Shown piece after piece: positions 53,822 through 61,982 of a DNA stretch of 64,000 nucleotides (its first letter is position 1; every line of letters starts with the position of its first letter). The notes under the pieces are model-generated. The model saw only the letters and a program-made list of their open reading frames with translations, was not told where the DNA came from and made no database searches. A program made the position numbers and the translations under genes. The stretch is from Sphingomonas crocodyli (lineage in GTDB: Bacteria > Pseudomonadota > Alphaproteobacteria > Sphingomonadales > Sphingomonadaceae), in the NCBI RefSeq assembly GCF_004005865.1, contig NZ_SACN01000006.1, positions 123,948-187,947 on the forward strand. Reading direction: 5' to 3'.

Positions 53822-55480
53822 ATGGCGGTGCTGCTCAGGTCTATCAGCGTCAAGATTTTCGGGGTGGCGGTCGTCCTGCTGATCGTCATGGCGATGGCGG
53901 CTGTCTGGTCGGGCCGGCTGACCGAACAGGTGCATCTGCAACTGCGCACCTTCAACCACGCGCTGTTCCCGATGGCGATCACGATCGCCGAGGTCGAAAG
54001 CGCTATGACGGCCGAACTGGGCGCGCCCTATCCCGCCGGTCCGGGATGCGCGAAGGTCGTCCGCCGCCGCCTCGCCACCAGCGACGAACTGATCGCACAG
54101 GCGCGCACCTATCGATCGAAGGCGGCGCGCATGGCCGTTCTTGAGCGCAACAAGCTCGAACTCGCCCGGCTCGAACCGATGCTCGACGAACTCGCCGCCA
54201 GCCACAAATTGCTGGGCGACCTGACCGAGCGTGTGTGCCGGGGCGAGGAGACCGCCCGCGCCGAGGCGCGGCTGCGTATCGCCGACATTCAACGCGTCAC
54301 CGGCGCGGTCAGCCATGAGATCGAGGGCTTCGTCGCCGCCGGCGCGCTCATCGTCGGCGACAATCAGAAGCGCGCGATGCAGGCCAATTTCCTGCTGATC
54401 GGCGCGGCGGGCCTTGTCGGGCTGATGCTCGCCTGGGCGGTCGCGCGCGGGCTCACCCGCCCGATCAGCCGGCTTCACGCGGGCGCGCATGCCGTGCGGC
54501 AGGGGCAGCTCGACGCCGAAATCCCCGTCACGACCGCCGACGAGATCGGCGACGTCACCCGCGCCTTTAACGAGATGATCGTGGGCCTGCGCGAGAAGGA
54601 ACGGATCACCGCCACCTTCGGCCAATATGTCGATCCGCGCGTCGTCGCCGGGCTGGTCGGCGCTGAGGCGGATCGATCGACGATCGGCGAAAAGCAGGTC
54701 GCGACCGTTTTCTTCTCCGACATTGCCGGCTTCACGCCTTTGTCCGAACGGCTCGCGCCTGCCACGCTCGTCCGCCTGATCAACGCCTATTTCAGCGCCA
54801 TGTCCGCGTGCATCCGCGATCGGCAGGGGATTATCGACAAATATATCGGCGATGCGATCATGGCCTTCTGGGTGCCGCCCTTCGTCGAGGCCGATGCGCA
54901 GGCCGAACTCGCCTGCCGCGCCGCGCTCGATCAACTGGCGGCGCTCGATCGCTTCCGCGCCGACATTCCCGATCTGGTCGGCATGCGGCGCGATCTGCCC
55001 GCGATCGACATCCGCATCGGCATCGCGACGGGCGAAGTCGTCGTCGGATCGGTCGGCTCCGATCATGCGCGCAGCTTCACCACGATGGGTGACACGGTGA
55101 ACTTCGGTTCGCGGCTGGAGGGGGTGAACAAGGTCTATGGCACCCGCATCCTGATCGACGCCGCGACCCGCGATCTGGCGGGCGACGCGATCGTGACGCG
55201 CGAGATCGACGTGGTCCGCGTCGTCGGCCGCGAACAACCGGTCGCAATCTACGAACTGGCGGCGATGGCGGGCGATCTCCCCGCCGATCGCCTTGCGCTC
55301 CACACCGCTTATGCCGAAGCGATACGGCTCTATCGCGCCGGCGACTGGGCCGGCGCGCGCGTAGCCTTCGCCGCCTGCGTGGACGACGCCCCCGCGCTCA
55401 AGATGCTAGCCCGGCTCGACCGGATCGAGGCCGCCCCGCCCGCATCGTGGGATGGCGTATGGCGGCTCGACAGCAAATAG
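53822..55480 (+). CDS. Membrane class III adenylate/guanylate cyclase with HAMP domain
   Basis: The protein has 552 residues. A transmembrane helix at about 8-30 is followed by an extracytoplasmic helical sensor, a second helix (about 186-208) and a HAMP linker (RGLTRPISRLHAGAHAV, in part). The class III catalytic domain follows, with metal Asp motifs FFSDIAGFTPL and KYIGDAIMAFW. The GMGDTVNFGSRLEG segment is typical. A GGAGGGG ribosome site precedes ATG 53822. It probably makes cAMP in response to an outside signal. Confidence 0.9.
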   Translation: MAVLLRSISVKIFGVAVVLLIVMAMAAVWSGRLTEQVHLQLRTFNHALFPMAITIAEVESAMTAELGAPYPAGPGCAKVVRRRLATSDELIAQARTYRSKAARMAVLERNKLELARLEPMLDELAASHKLLGDLTERVCRGEETARAEARLRIADIQRVTGAVSHEIEGFVAAGALIVGDNQKRAMQANFLLIGAAGLVGLMLAWAVARGLTRPISRLHAGAHAVRQGQLDAEIPVTTADEIGDVTRAFNEMIVGLREKERITATFGQYVDPRVVAGLVGAEADRSTIGEKQVATVFFSDIAGFTPLSERLAPATLVRLINAYFSAMSACIRDRQGIIDKYIGDAIMAFWVPPFVEADAQAELACRAALDQLAALDRFRADIPDLVGMRRDLPAIDIRIGIATGEVVVGSVGSDHARSFTTMGDTVNFGSRLEGVNKVYGTRILIDAATRDLAGDAIVTREIDVVRVVGREQPVAIYELAAMAGDLPADRLALHTAYAEAIRLYRAGDWAGARVAFAACVDDAPALKMLARLDRIEAAPPASWDGVWRLDSK

Positions 55481-55506
55481 GCACTGCCGGTCGCAGCTTC
55501 CGCAAA

Positions 55507-55521
55507 TGAGAATGATTATCA
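55507..55521. promoter_or_regulatory. Fur-box candidate before the PepSY/ApbE operon
   Basis: TGAGAATGATTATCA matches the 7-1-7 inverted-repeat Fur core TGATAATNATTATCA at all but one base. It lies 67 bases before GTG 55588, a good position to block transcription when iron is plentiful. Confidence 0.68.
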
Positions 55522-55587
55522 AAACTATTGCGAACGGCCCGGACTCGCCCTAAGGCGGCGAGACTCCAGACTGGAATTCCGCCAAAC

Positions 55588-56244
55588 GTGTCCGCTCAGC
55601 CTGCCGATCCCAAAGCAAACGAATTCGCCGCGCAGGCCCGCCGAGGCTTCTGGCTGAAGCATCTGACCCGCTGGCACTGGATCAGCGCCGCCGTCTCGAT
55701 GATCGGGATGGTGCTGTTCTCCTTCACCGGCATCACGCTGAACCACACCGCCGATATCGATGCGAGCCCCAGCAGCGTTCAGAAATCGGCCGTCCTGCCC
55801 GCGCCCCTGCTCCAGTCGCTGCCCGCCAAGCCCGACGGCACCAAGGCCCCGCTTCCCGAAGACGTCCGCGCCTGGGCGGCGGAGAAGATCGGCACGCGCC
55901 TGCCCGCGTCGGCCGACGCCGAATGGTCCGAAGAGGAAATCTACCTGCCCTTGCCCCGCCCCGGCGGCGACGCATGGCTGTCGATCGACCGGCTGAGCGG
56001 CGACGTCAGCTACGAACGCACCGATCGCGGCTGGATCGCGTGGGCGAACGATCTCCACAAGGGCCGCAACACCGGCAAGGCGTGGGCCTGGTTCATCGAT
56101 ATCTTCGCGGTCGCCGCCTTGCTGTTTTCGATCACCGGCCTGGTGCTGCTGCAGATGCATGCGCGCCGCCGTCCCAGCACCTGGCCGCTGGTGGGCTTCG
56201 GCCTGCTGGTGCCCATGCTCATCATCATCCTGTTCATTCACTAA
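55588..56244 (+). CDS. PepSY-associated transmembrane protein
   Basis: The protein has 218 residues. A first helix (about 26-46, WISAAVSMIGMVLFSFTGITLNH in parts) is followed by an extracytoplasmic PepSY-like region (about 50-150, containing AWLSIDRLSGDVSYERTDRGW in parts) and two further helices (about 167-188 and 197-216). His residues near the membrane faces (TRWHW, TLNH, DLHKG) could hold haem, as in PepSY ferric reductases. GTG 55588 is preferred; TTG 55528 would overlap the Fur-box region. First gene of a five-gene operon. Confidence 0.85.
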   Translation: MSAQPADPKANEFAAQARRGFWLKHLTRWHWISAAVSMIGMVLFSFTGITLNHTADIDASPSSVQKSAVLPAPLLQSLPAKPDGTKAPLPEDVRAWAAEKIGTRLPASADAEWSEEEIYLPLPRPGGDAWLSIDRLSGDVSYERTDRGWIAWANDLHKGRNTGKAWAWFIDIFAVAALLFSITGLVLLQMHARRRPSTWPLVGFGLLVPMLIIILFIH

Positions 56245-56259
56245 GGGGGAATCTCGTCG

Positions 56260-56763
56260 ATGCGCCTTTCCTACAGCCTCGCACTCACCGGCATCGCCGT
56301 CGCGGCGCCCGCGACCGTGACGACCGCCGCCACGATCGACCTGACCGTCACCATCCCGAAGCTCACGGTCGCCGAATATCATAAGCCCTATGTGGCGATC
56401 TTCGTCGAACAGCCGGGCGGCACCGTCGCGCCGAAGACGCTCGCGGTCTGGTATGATCTGGGCAAGCGCAACAATGCCGGCACCAAGTGGGTCAACGAAA
56501 TGCGCACCTGGTGGCGCAAGGGCGGCCGCACGATGAAGCTGCCGGCCGACGGCATCAGCGGCGCGACCCACGCACCGGGGCCGGCGAAGGTGACGCTGAA
56601 CACCGGCGACCTGCCGGTCGGCAAGTATGACCTCGTCGTCGAAGCATCGCGCGAAGGCGGCGGCCGCGAAGTCGTGCGCCTGCCGATCAACCTCGCCGGC
56701 GGCACCGCCAAGGCGAGCGGCACGAACGAACTCGGCGCCGTCACCGCGGTCGTCAAGAAATAA
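56260..56763 (+). CDS. DUF2271 protein, predicted to be flavinylated by ApbE
   Basis: This 167-residue secreted protein has a signal peptide (about 1-23). It carries DGISGATH at 97-104, which fits the ApbE acceptor pattern D-x-x-[SG]-x-[AG]-T, so Thr103 is the expected FMN-phosphoester site. The same pattern is found in RnfG and NqrC. It sits between the PepSY gene and the DUF4198 gene and two genes upstream of apbE. It is likely a periplasmic electron carrier. Confidence 0.86.
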   Translation: MRLSYSLALTGIAVAAPATVTTAATIDLTVTIPKLTVAEYHKPYVAIFVEQPGGTVAPKTLAVWYDLGKRNNAGTKWVNEMRTWWRKGGRTMKLPADGISGATHAPGPAKVTLNTGDLPVGKYDLVVEASREGGGREVVRLPINLAGGTAKASGTNELGAVTAVVKK

Positions 56764-56780
56764 GCTGGGGAGGACCAACC

Positions 56781-57599
56781 ATGATCAAGACGCGGATATT
56801 GGCGGCGCTCGGCGCCGTCTCGATGCTCGCCATGTCGGGCGCGGCGCAGGCGCATCACCCGTGGATCCTGCCGTCGAGCACGATGGCCGACGGGCAGGAC
56901 GCCTGGGTCACGATCGACGTCGGCGTATCGGAGGCTTTGTTCGCACCCGAACGCCCCGCCCCGCTCACCAATGTGAAGGTGTGGGCGCCGGACGGCAGCG
57001 AAGTCGCGGTCGAAGGCGGCGTGACGTCCAAGCAGCGCAGCAGCTTCGATCTGCACCTGACGCAGCAGGGCACCTACAAGATCACGAACACCGGCGGTGG
57101 CGTGATGGGTGGTTACAAGCAGAATGGCGAGATGAAGCGCCTCCCGCGTGACATCACGCCGGACAAGATCGCATCGTCGATCCCGGCCGATGCCACCGAC
57201 GTGCGCATCAACGAAATGTCGTCGCGGGTCGAAAGCTTCGTCACCCTCGGCGCGCCGAGCGAAGGCGCGGCGTTCAAGCCGACCGGCAAGGGCCTCGAAC
57301 TCGAACCCGTCGGCCACATGAGCGACTTCGTGACCGACGAGCCTGCCAAGTTCCGCTTCCTGGCGGACGGCAAGCCTGCGGCGAACATCGCCGTCACTCT
57401 GATCCCCGGCGGCACGCGCTATCGCGATGCCCGCGGCGAAATCAGCCTGACGACCGATGCGAACGGCGTGGTCGAAATCAAGTGGCCGGAAGCCGGCATG
57501 TACTGGCTCGGCGCCAGTGCCAAGGGCGCGCCGACCGTGCAGGGCGCGACCGAGCGTCGCATGAGCTATGCGGCGACGATCGAGGTTCTGACCCCCTGA
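56781..57599 (+). CDS. DUF4198 periplasmic protein
   Basis: This 272-residue protein has a signal peptide ending near AQA (residue 25). The mature N terminus HHPWILP contains His residues that can bind metal. A beta-sandwich domain and a second Ig-like beta domain (LADGKPAANIAVTLIPGG) follow. DUF4198 proteins are often found with metal-uptake systems. Here it is probably a metal-binding accessory of the redox operon. GGGGAGG lies 9 bases before the ATG. Confidence 0.84.
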   Translation: MIKTRILAALGAVSMLAMSGAAQAHHPWILPSSTMADGQDAWVTIDVGVSEALFAPERPAPLTNVKVWAPDGSEVAVEGGVTSKQRSSFDLHLTQQGTYKITNTGGGVMGGYKQNGEMKRLPRDITPDKIASSIPADATDVRINEMSSRVESFVTLGAPSEGAAFKPTGKGLELEPVGHMSDFVTDEPAKFRFLADGKPAANIAVTLIPGGTRYRDARGEISLTTDANGVVEIKWPEAGMYWLGASAKGAPTVQGATERRMSYAATIEVLTP

Positions 57600-57610
57600 T
57601 TCTTGCCGAT

Positions 57611-58642
57611 ATGACTACTCCTCCGCCCTTTACGGAGGCCGAACCAAGGCTGCTGATACCGACGCGCGTGGACCCTCTGGTCCTCGCGCGCCGGATGCCG
57701 CACGGCCACGTCGTCGACATTGGCGGCGCGACGATGGGCACGCGCTGGTCGGCGCGGCTCGTCCTGGCCGACCCGTCCGGAGCCGATGCCGTCCGCGCCG
57801 CGATGGAGCGCGAACTCGCGACCATCATCGCCGAAATGAGCACTTGGGAACCCGCCTCGCTCATCTCGCGGTTCAACACCGCGCCGGCGGGTTCGTGGTT
57901 CACCCTGCCCGAACGTTTCTTCACCGTGCTGACGACCGCGCTCGACATTGCGGCGGCGAGCGGCGGCGCCTTCGATCCGACCGCCGGCGCGCTGGTCGAC
58001 ATCTGGGGTTTCGGCCCGGGCGCGGTCGATCGCCTGCCCTCTGACGGCGAGATTGCCGACGCGCTCGCGCAGACCGGCTGGCGCCGCATCGAGATTGATC
58101 GCGATGCCCGCCGTGCCCGTCAGCCGGGCGGCGTCTTTCTGGACTTTTCCGGCATCGCGAAGGGCTTTGCGGTCGATCGCCTATCGGCGGTCGCACGCGA
58201 GTCGGGAATCGCCAATCATCTGATCGAGATCGGTGGTGAATTGCGCGGCGAAGGGGTGAAACCCGATGGCCAGCCGTGGTGGGTCGAGCTCGAAACGCAT
58301 CCTGAAATCGAATGCGAAGCCTTGCGCGTCGCACTTTGTGGATTGTGCGTCGCAACATCCGGCGATTATCGTCGCCACCATGCTATTGGACAGAATCGCC
58401 TTCCTCACAGCATCGATCCGCGCACAGGCCAACCTTCGGCCAGCGGCACCGGATCGGCATCGGTCATCGCCGCCGACTGCATGACCGCCGATGCCGAAGC
58501 GACCGCGCTGAGCGTCCTCGATCGGGCGGCGGCGGCCGAATATGCCGAACGCCGCGGCCTGGCCGCGCGCCTGTTGATATCGGGCGATTGTGACGGAAAC
58601 GAAATATTATCGGCACCGGCGCGTGCCATGTTGGACGCGTGA
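57611..58642 (+). CDS. apbE: FAD:protein FMN transferase
   Basis: This 343-residue ApbE has GGATMGTRWSARL near the N terminus, FNTAPAGSWF, GGAFDPTAGALVDIWGFG (in parts), the FLDFSGIAKGFAVD motif and IEIGGELRGEG. The HSIDPRTGQP metal/FAD segment and the ADAEATALSVL end are also present. ApbE moves FMN from FAD to Thr of secreted proteins; the DUF2271 protein of this operon is the obvious acceptor. No clear export signal is seen, so the export or membrane route is open. Confidence 0.91.
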   Translation: MTTPPPFTEAEPRLLIPTRVDPLVLARRMPHGHVVDIGGATMGTRWSARLVLADPSGADAVRAAMERELATIIAEMSTWEPASLISRFNTAPAGSWFTLPERFFTVLTTALDIAAASGGAFDPTAGALVDIWGFGPGAVDRLPSDGEIADALAQTGWRRIEIDRDARRARQPGGVFLDFSGIAKGFAVDRLSAVARESGIANHLIEIGGELRGEGVKPDGQPWWVELETHPEIECEALRVALCGLCVATSGDYRRHHAIGQNRLPHSIDPRTGQPSASGTGSASVIAADCMTADAEATALSVLDRAAAAEYAERRGLAARLLISGDCDGNEILSAPARAMLDA

Positions 58643-60015
58643 TGGACGTTGAATTTCAGCAATTCGCCTGGGCGGGCGCCGCCATCTCGGCCTGGGCCGC
58701 GCTCACATTGGGCATCTATATCCGCACGCGCTTCCAGCGCCGCGAGGCCGAGCCAGCCGATATGCCCGTCGCCGATACGAACGAGCCGGTAACGCTCGTC
58801 CTGTGGGCCAGCCAGACGGGCTTTGCCGAGGATCTGGCGCTGCGCACCGGCCGCGCTTTGCGCGATGCGGGCGTCAACACCCGCATCCTGCCGATCGCCA
58901 CCGTCACCAACGATCAGATTGCAGGCGCCAAGTCCGCCCTGATCATCGCCAGCACCACCGGCGAAGGCGACGCCCCCGACGGCGCCGAACGCTTCCTGCA
59001 GCGCGATCTGCCCGCGCTGTACGGGCTCGAATATGCCCTGCTCGCGCTCGGCGACAGCAGCTACGCCCACTATTGCGGCTTCGGCCACAAGCTCGATCAT
59101 TTCCTGCGCGCGAAGGGTGCGCATCCGCTCACCGATCTGGTCGAGGTCGACAATGGCGATGTCGGTGCGCTCCACCATTGGCAGCAGCAGCTCTGGCTGT
59201 TCGGCGCCTCGCGCTCCGAACCCGATTGGGCGCCGCCAGAATATGGCGCGTGGCGGCTCGCACGGCGCGATCATCTCAACCCCGGCAGCGCGGGCAAGCC
59301 CGTCTGGCATATCCGGCTGGAGCCGCAGGGCGACCTGCCCGAATGGATCCCCGGCGCGATCGCCGAAATCTATCCCGGCCCCGCCGATCCGATCCTGACC
59401 GGCGGACAGGCGCCCAGCCTGCCCCACCGCGAATATTCGATCGCCTCGCTGCCATCCGACGGCGGCGTCGAACTGGTCGTGCGCCTGCGCGAACTGGAAG
59501 ACGGCACGTTCGGCCTCGGATCGGGCTGGCTGTGCGATCAGGCCCCGGTCGGCGCGCCGATCGGCATGCGGCTGCGTGCAAACAGCGGCTTCGCCCCGCC
59601 CAGCGACGAAACCCCGATGATCCTCGTCGGCAACGGCACCGGCATTGCCGGCCTGCGCGCGCACATCAAGGCGCGGCCGGCGGGCACGCGCAACTGGCTG
59701 ATCTTCGGCGAACGCAACAGCGCGCATGATAGCCTGTTGGGCAACGAGATCGCCGAATGGATCGCCAGCGGCCACCTGGAACGCTGCGACCTCGTCTTCT
59801 CGCGCGATGGCGAAGGCCCGCGCTATGTCGCCGATCAGATCGAGGCCGCCGCCGAAGAGGTGATGAGCTGGGTCATGGCCGGCGGCGCGATCTTCGTCTG
59901 CGGCAGCCTGTCGGGCATGGCCGGCGACGTCGACACCACCCTCGCCCGCATCCTCGACCGCGAAAATCTCGACGACCTGATCGATCAGGGCCGGTACCGG
60001 CGGGACGTTTACTGA
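58642..60015 (+). CDS. Membrane-anchored flavodoxin-FNR fusion reductase
   Basis: This 457-residue protein has an N-terminal helix (about 8-28), a flavodoxin domain (about 50-185, LVLWASQTGFAEDLA, STTGEGDAP, LGDSSYAHYCGFG) and a ferredoxin-NADP reductase domain (about 215-457, REYSIAS for FAD, VGNGTGIAGLRAHI for NADPH, FGERN, VCGSLSGMA). It resembles sulfite-reductase flavoprotein subunits and could pass electrons from NADPH to the PepSY membrane protein. ATG 58642 overlaps the apbE stop (TGATG); GTG 58639 is possible. Confidence 0.89.
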   Translation: MDVEFQQFAWAGAAISAWAALTLGIYIRTRFQRREAEPADMPVADTNEPVTLVLWASQTGFAEDLALRTGRALRDAGVNTRILPIATVTNDQIAGAKSALIIASTTGEGDAPDGAERFLQRDLPALYGLEYALLALGDSSYAHYCGFGHKLDHFLRAKGAHPLTDLVEVDNGDVGALHHWQQQLWLFGASRSEPDWAPPEYGAWRLARRDHLNPGSAGKPVWHIRLEPQGDLPEWIPGAIAEIYPGPADPILTGGQAPSLPHREYSIASLPSDGGVELVVRLRELEDGTFGLGSGWLCDQAPVGAPIGMRLRANSGFAPPSDETPMILVGNGTGIAGLRAHIKARPAGTRNWLIFGERNSAHDSLLGNEIAEWIASGHLERCDLVFSRDGEGPRYVADQIEAAAEEVMSWVMAGGAIFVCGSLSGMAGDVDTTLARILDRENLDDLIDQGRYRRDVY

Positions 60016-60043
60016 CGAGCGAAGGGGCCTCCCCTCCTCGATC

Positions 60044-60116
60044 GTCACCCCGGGCTTGACCCGGGGTCCCGCTTCTTCTTCCAGCGTCGGCCAAAAGCGG
60101 GACCCCGGATTAAGTC
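60044..60116. repeat. Left part of an IS-interrupted family B palindrome (copy 4)
   Basis: GTCACCCCGGGCTTGACCC opens the element and GGGACCCCGGATTAAGTC closes it at the insertion point. The missing right end CGGGGTGAC is found after the IS at 61950-61958. Confidence 0.88.
60108..60116. repeat. Target-site duplication, left copy
   Basis: GATTAAGTC directly precedes the IS left end and is repeated exactly at 61941-61949 (8 or 9 bp depending on where the terminal repeat is taken to start). Confidence 0.88.
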
Positions 60117-60120
60117 GGGA

Positions 60121-60348
60121 GTGATATACTTGACAAAGCAATCTAGCGATATTAACGCCTTAGTCGACAGGCCGGCGTTTGAAATTACCGACGCTATGAA
60201 GTGGGCTGGCGACGCTGCCCGCGAGGCGGTTTTTGATCTTTACGATCCTTGGAACGCTGTTGCGGTGGTTTATACCGCCATGGAGTTAGCGCGATTTTAT
60301 CCCAAGGAAGAAGCGTGGCGGATGGCGGTAGATGGGTGGCCTCACTAG
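60121..60348 (+). CDS. Short hypothetical protein starting in the IS terminal repeat (uncertain)
   Basis: This is a 75-residue frame beginning with GTG inside the left terminal repeat. Its middle, DAMKWAGDAAREAVFDLYDP to YTAMELARFYPK, has the pattern of amphipathic helices and looks protein-like, but there is no separate ribosome site. It overlaps the end of the minus-strand passenger gene, whose own tail there is Lys/Arg/Gln-rich and looks less natural. One of the two overlapping frames is probably spurious in this segment. Confidence 0.4.
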   Translation: MIYLTKQSSDINALVDRPAFEITDAMKWAGDAAREAVFDLYDPWNAVAVVYTAMELARFYPKEEAWRMAVDGWPH

Positions 60349-60778
60349 AGAGGGCCGCGAGACAGGCTCCGATTATTCTAAGATCATGCGAGGCATCATT
60401 TAGATCCTGAATAGTCACCACCCGCTCCACCCCCTTTCCCGGGAGTGCTATTTCCATGTTAGATATAACCAAGCCTTTGTCCGTAAGGCCGCCGCGAACA
60501 TGACAAATATTGTTGCGCATTGACTGGAGAATACCGGCCTGCTGGATTGCTCTTTCGAACAATGCTGGAGGCTCTTTCCCCTTTGAGAGCCAAATTTTCC
60601 GGATCGCGCTGGATACGTTGCCGATGCGAGTATCGGGCAAAATCGCTTTCAGAACCGAGATGTCGACGGCTGTCTCTATCCATAGATAGCTATGGAAGGC
60701 CTGCTCAATGCCGGCGAAATGGTCTATAAAGCGCCCTAGCGCCAGATAGTAGGCTTCACTGGAGGGATCATCATTCAT
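60194..60778 (-). CDS. IS passenger protein with a HEPN-like R-x4-H motif
   Basis: The protein has 194 residues, mostly helical (about 8-140). RNNICH at 88-93 is the R-x4-H pattern of HEPN nucleases, in a helix (ILQSMRNNICHVRGG). The last ~45 residues are rich in Lys, Arg, Gln and Pro and may be disordered. The base composition is less GC-rich than the host genes. It starts back-to-back with a 37-residue plus-strand ORF and lies downstream of the transposase. Function unknown; a toxin or defence role is possible. Confidence 0.68.
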   Translation of the reverse strand: MNDDPSSEAYYLALGRFIDHFAGIEQAFHSYLWIETAVDISVLKAILPDTRIGNVSSAIRKIWLSKGKEPPALFERAIQQAGILQSMRNNICHVRGGLTDKGLVISNMEIALPGKGVERVVTIQDLNDASHDLRIIGACLAALSSEATHLPPSATLLPWDKIALTPWRYKPPQQRSKDRKDQKPPRGQRRQPTS

Positions 60779-60890
60779 GACAGCCGATCAACAGACAGAC
60801 GACGTGCTGCGCACCATGCTCAACACGCCGCCTAAGCCGCACAAAGAGACAAAAGAGTCGAGTCCGAAACCAAAGGATCAGCGGAAGTAG
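60777..60890 (+). CDS. 37-residue IS-borne small protein
   Basis: The product starts MTADQQTDDVLRTMLNTPPK and ends in a Lys/Ser/Pro-rich tail. GGAGG at 60761-60765 lies 11 bases before ATG. Its start codon overlaps that of the divergent HEPN-like gene (shared bases CATG). Small proteins with an LxxMLxTPPKPHKE-like core are common in alphaproteobacteria but of unknown role. It ends 43 bases before the transposase stop. Confidence 0.6.
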   Translation: MTADQQTDDVLRTMLNTPPKPHKETKESSPKPKDQRK

Positions 60891-60932
60891 CGTTTACGCT
60901 TTTCACCGATCGAGCGTGGCGGTCCGACCTTC

Positions 60933-61892
60933 TTAGGCGGCGATGTTGTCAGTCCGCCGATAGGTAAGGCGGCGCCCTTCGATCCCCTTGAGCGCGATTT
61001 CGCAACGCTCGAAATCGTTGGTCTTGCGCGTGTTGTAGCGGAAGTCGAACTCCACGCAGTAGCGGTGCAGATGCTTAGGTGACATGTGGTAGTAGGTGCC
61101 GACAACGCCGCGCTTGAGGATCGAGAAAAATCCCTCAACCGTGTTGGTATGGGCGACGCCGCGAACATATTCCTCCGCGCCGTGGTTCACGATTTCATGC
61201 TTAAAGGCGCGGTGCATGTGGCGATACTGGCCAGCGTCGTCGGTGCAAAGCAGGGTCGCCTTGTCGATCTGCTCAACGAGGATCGGGCGAAGGTTTGCAG
61301 CCGTGACGCTCTGGACGTGAGTTGAAAGGACGCGACCGTCACGCTCAACAAGCGTGAACACCGTTTCCTTACCCCAGCTACCGCCAAGACGACGGCCAGT
61401 GCGCTTGCTCTTGTGGCGGTTCTTTTCCTTGCCGCCGATGAAGGTTTCGTCGGCTTCCACGACCTTGCCTTCGCCACCCAGCGGCGGTTCGCCGTCAACC
61501 GGGCGCATGCTTTCGCGGATGCGGTGCGACATGAACCACGCCGTTTTCTGCGTCACGCCCAACATGCGGGCAAGCTGGTGGCCCGACATGCCACGCTTCG
61601 ACGAGCAAAGCAGGAACGTCGCCAGCACCCACTTGTGAAGCGCGATCTTGCTGCTTTCGAACAGCGTCCCGACCGTCACGGTGTATTGCTCGCGGCAGTC
61701 GTTACACTGGATCAGACCCTTGCGGAGCGCGCCTTCCGGGTGAGCCTTTGAAGGACGCCCACGCTGCGCCGGGAGCCGCTTCGCGTTCAGCGATCCACAA
61801 TGCGGGCAGACCGGACCTTCCGGCCAGCGCAGGGCTTCCAGATGCTCGCGGGCGGCGTCTTCGTTCGTAAAGCGGGGCGCGGTGATATCCAT
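60933..61892 (-). CDS. IS1595-family transposase (ISXO2-like)
   Basis: This 319-residue transposase has an N-terminal Cys4 zinc ribbon (CPHCGS at about 30-35 and CNDC near 69-72), a helical DNA-binding part (MSGHQLARMLGVTQKTAWFMSHRI in parts) and a DDE-type core. Catalytic candidates are Asp in VEADETFIGGKEKN, Asp in CTDDAGQY and Asn/Glu in HTNTVEGFFSILKRG. It starts 24 bases inside the right terminal repeat region. There is no frameshift, so it appears functional. Confidence 0.94.
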   Translation of the reverse strand: MDITAPRFTNEDAAREHLEALRWPEGPVCPHCGSLNAKRLPAQRGRPSKAHPEGALRKGLIQCNDCREQYTVTVGTLFESSKIALHKWVLATFLLCSSKRGMSGHQLARMLGVTQKTAWFMSHRIRESMRPVDGEPPLGGEGKVVEADETFIGGKEKNRHKSKRTGRRLGGSWGKETVFTLVERDGRVLSTHVQSVTAANLRPILVEQIDKATLLCTDDAGQYRHMHRAFKHEIVNHGAEEYVRGVAHTNTVEGFFSILKRGVVGTYYHMSPKHLHRYCVEFDFRYNTRKTNDFERCEIALKGIEGRRLTYRRTDNIAA

Positions 61893-61940
61893 GCCCTCTA
61901 CCTACTGGCGAAGGGTTGCTTTGTCAAGTATATCATTCCC

Positions 61941-61958
61941 GATTAAGTCCGGGGTGAC
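61941..61958. repeat. Target-site duplication and right remnant of the split family B palindrome
   Basis: GATTAAGTC (61941-61949) repeats 60108-60116, followed by CGGGGTGAC, the missing right arm of the palindrome. Confidence 0.88.
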
Positions 61959-61982
61959 GTAAATACTTGTGAGGACGATGGG

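Larger units (their letters stand above)
60117..61940 (-). mobile_element. IS1595-family insertion sequence with passenger genes
   Basis: The 1824-bp element is bounded by 24-bp terminal inverted repeats at 60117-60140 and 61917-61940 that differ at one position; their inner 19 bases read TGATATACTTGACAAAGCA. Flanking GATTAAGTC copies are the target duplication. It carries a transposase (minus strand), a HEPN-like passenger (minus), a 37-residue ORF (plus) and a short antisense ORF. It split a family B palindrome. All parts look intact, so it may still be mobile. Confidence 0.92.
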
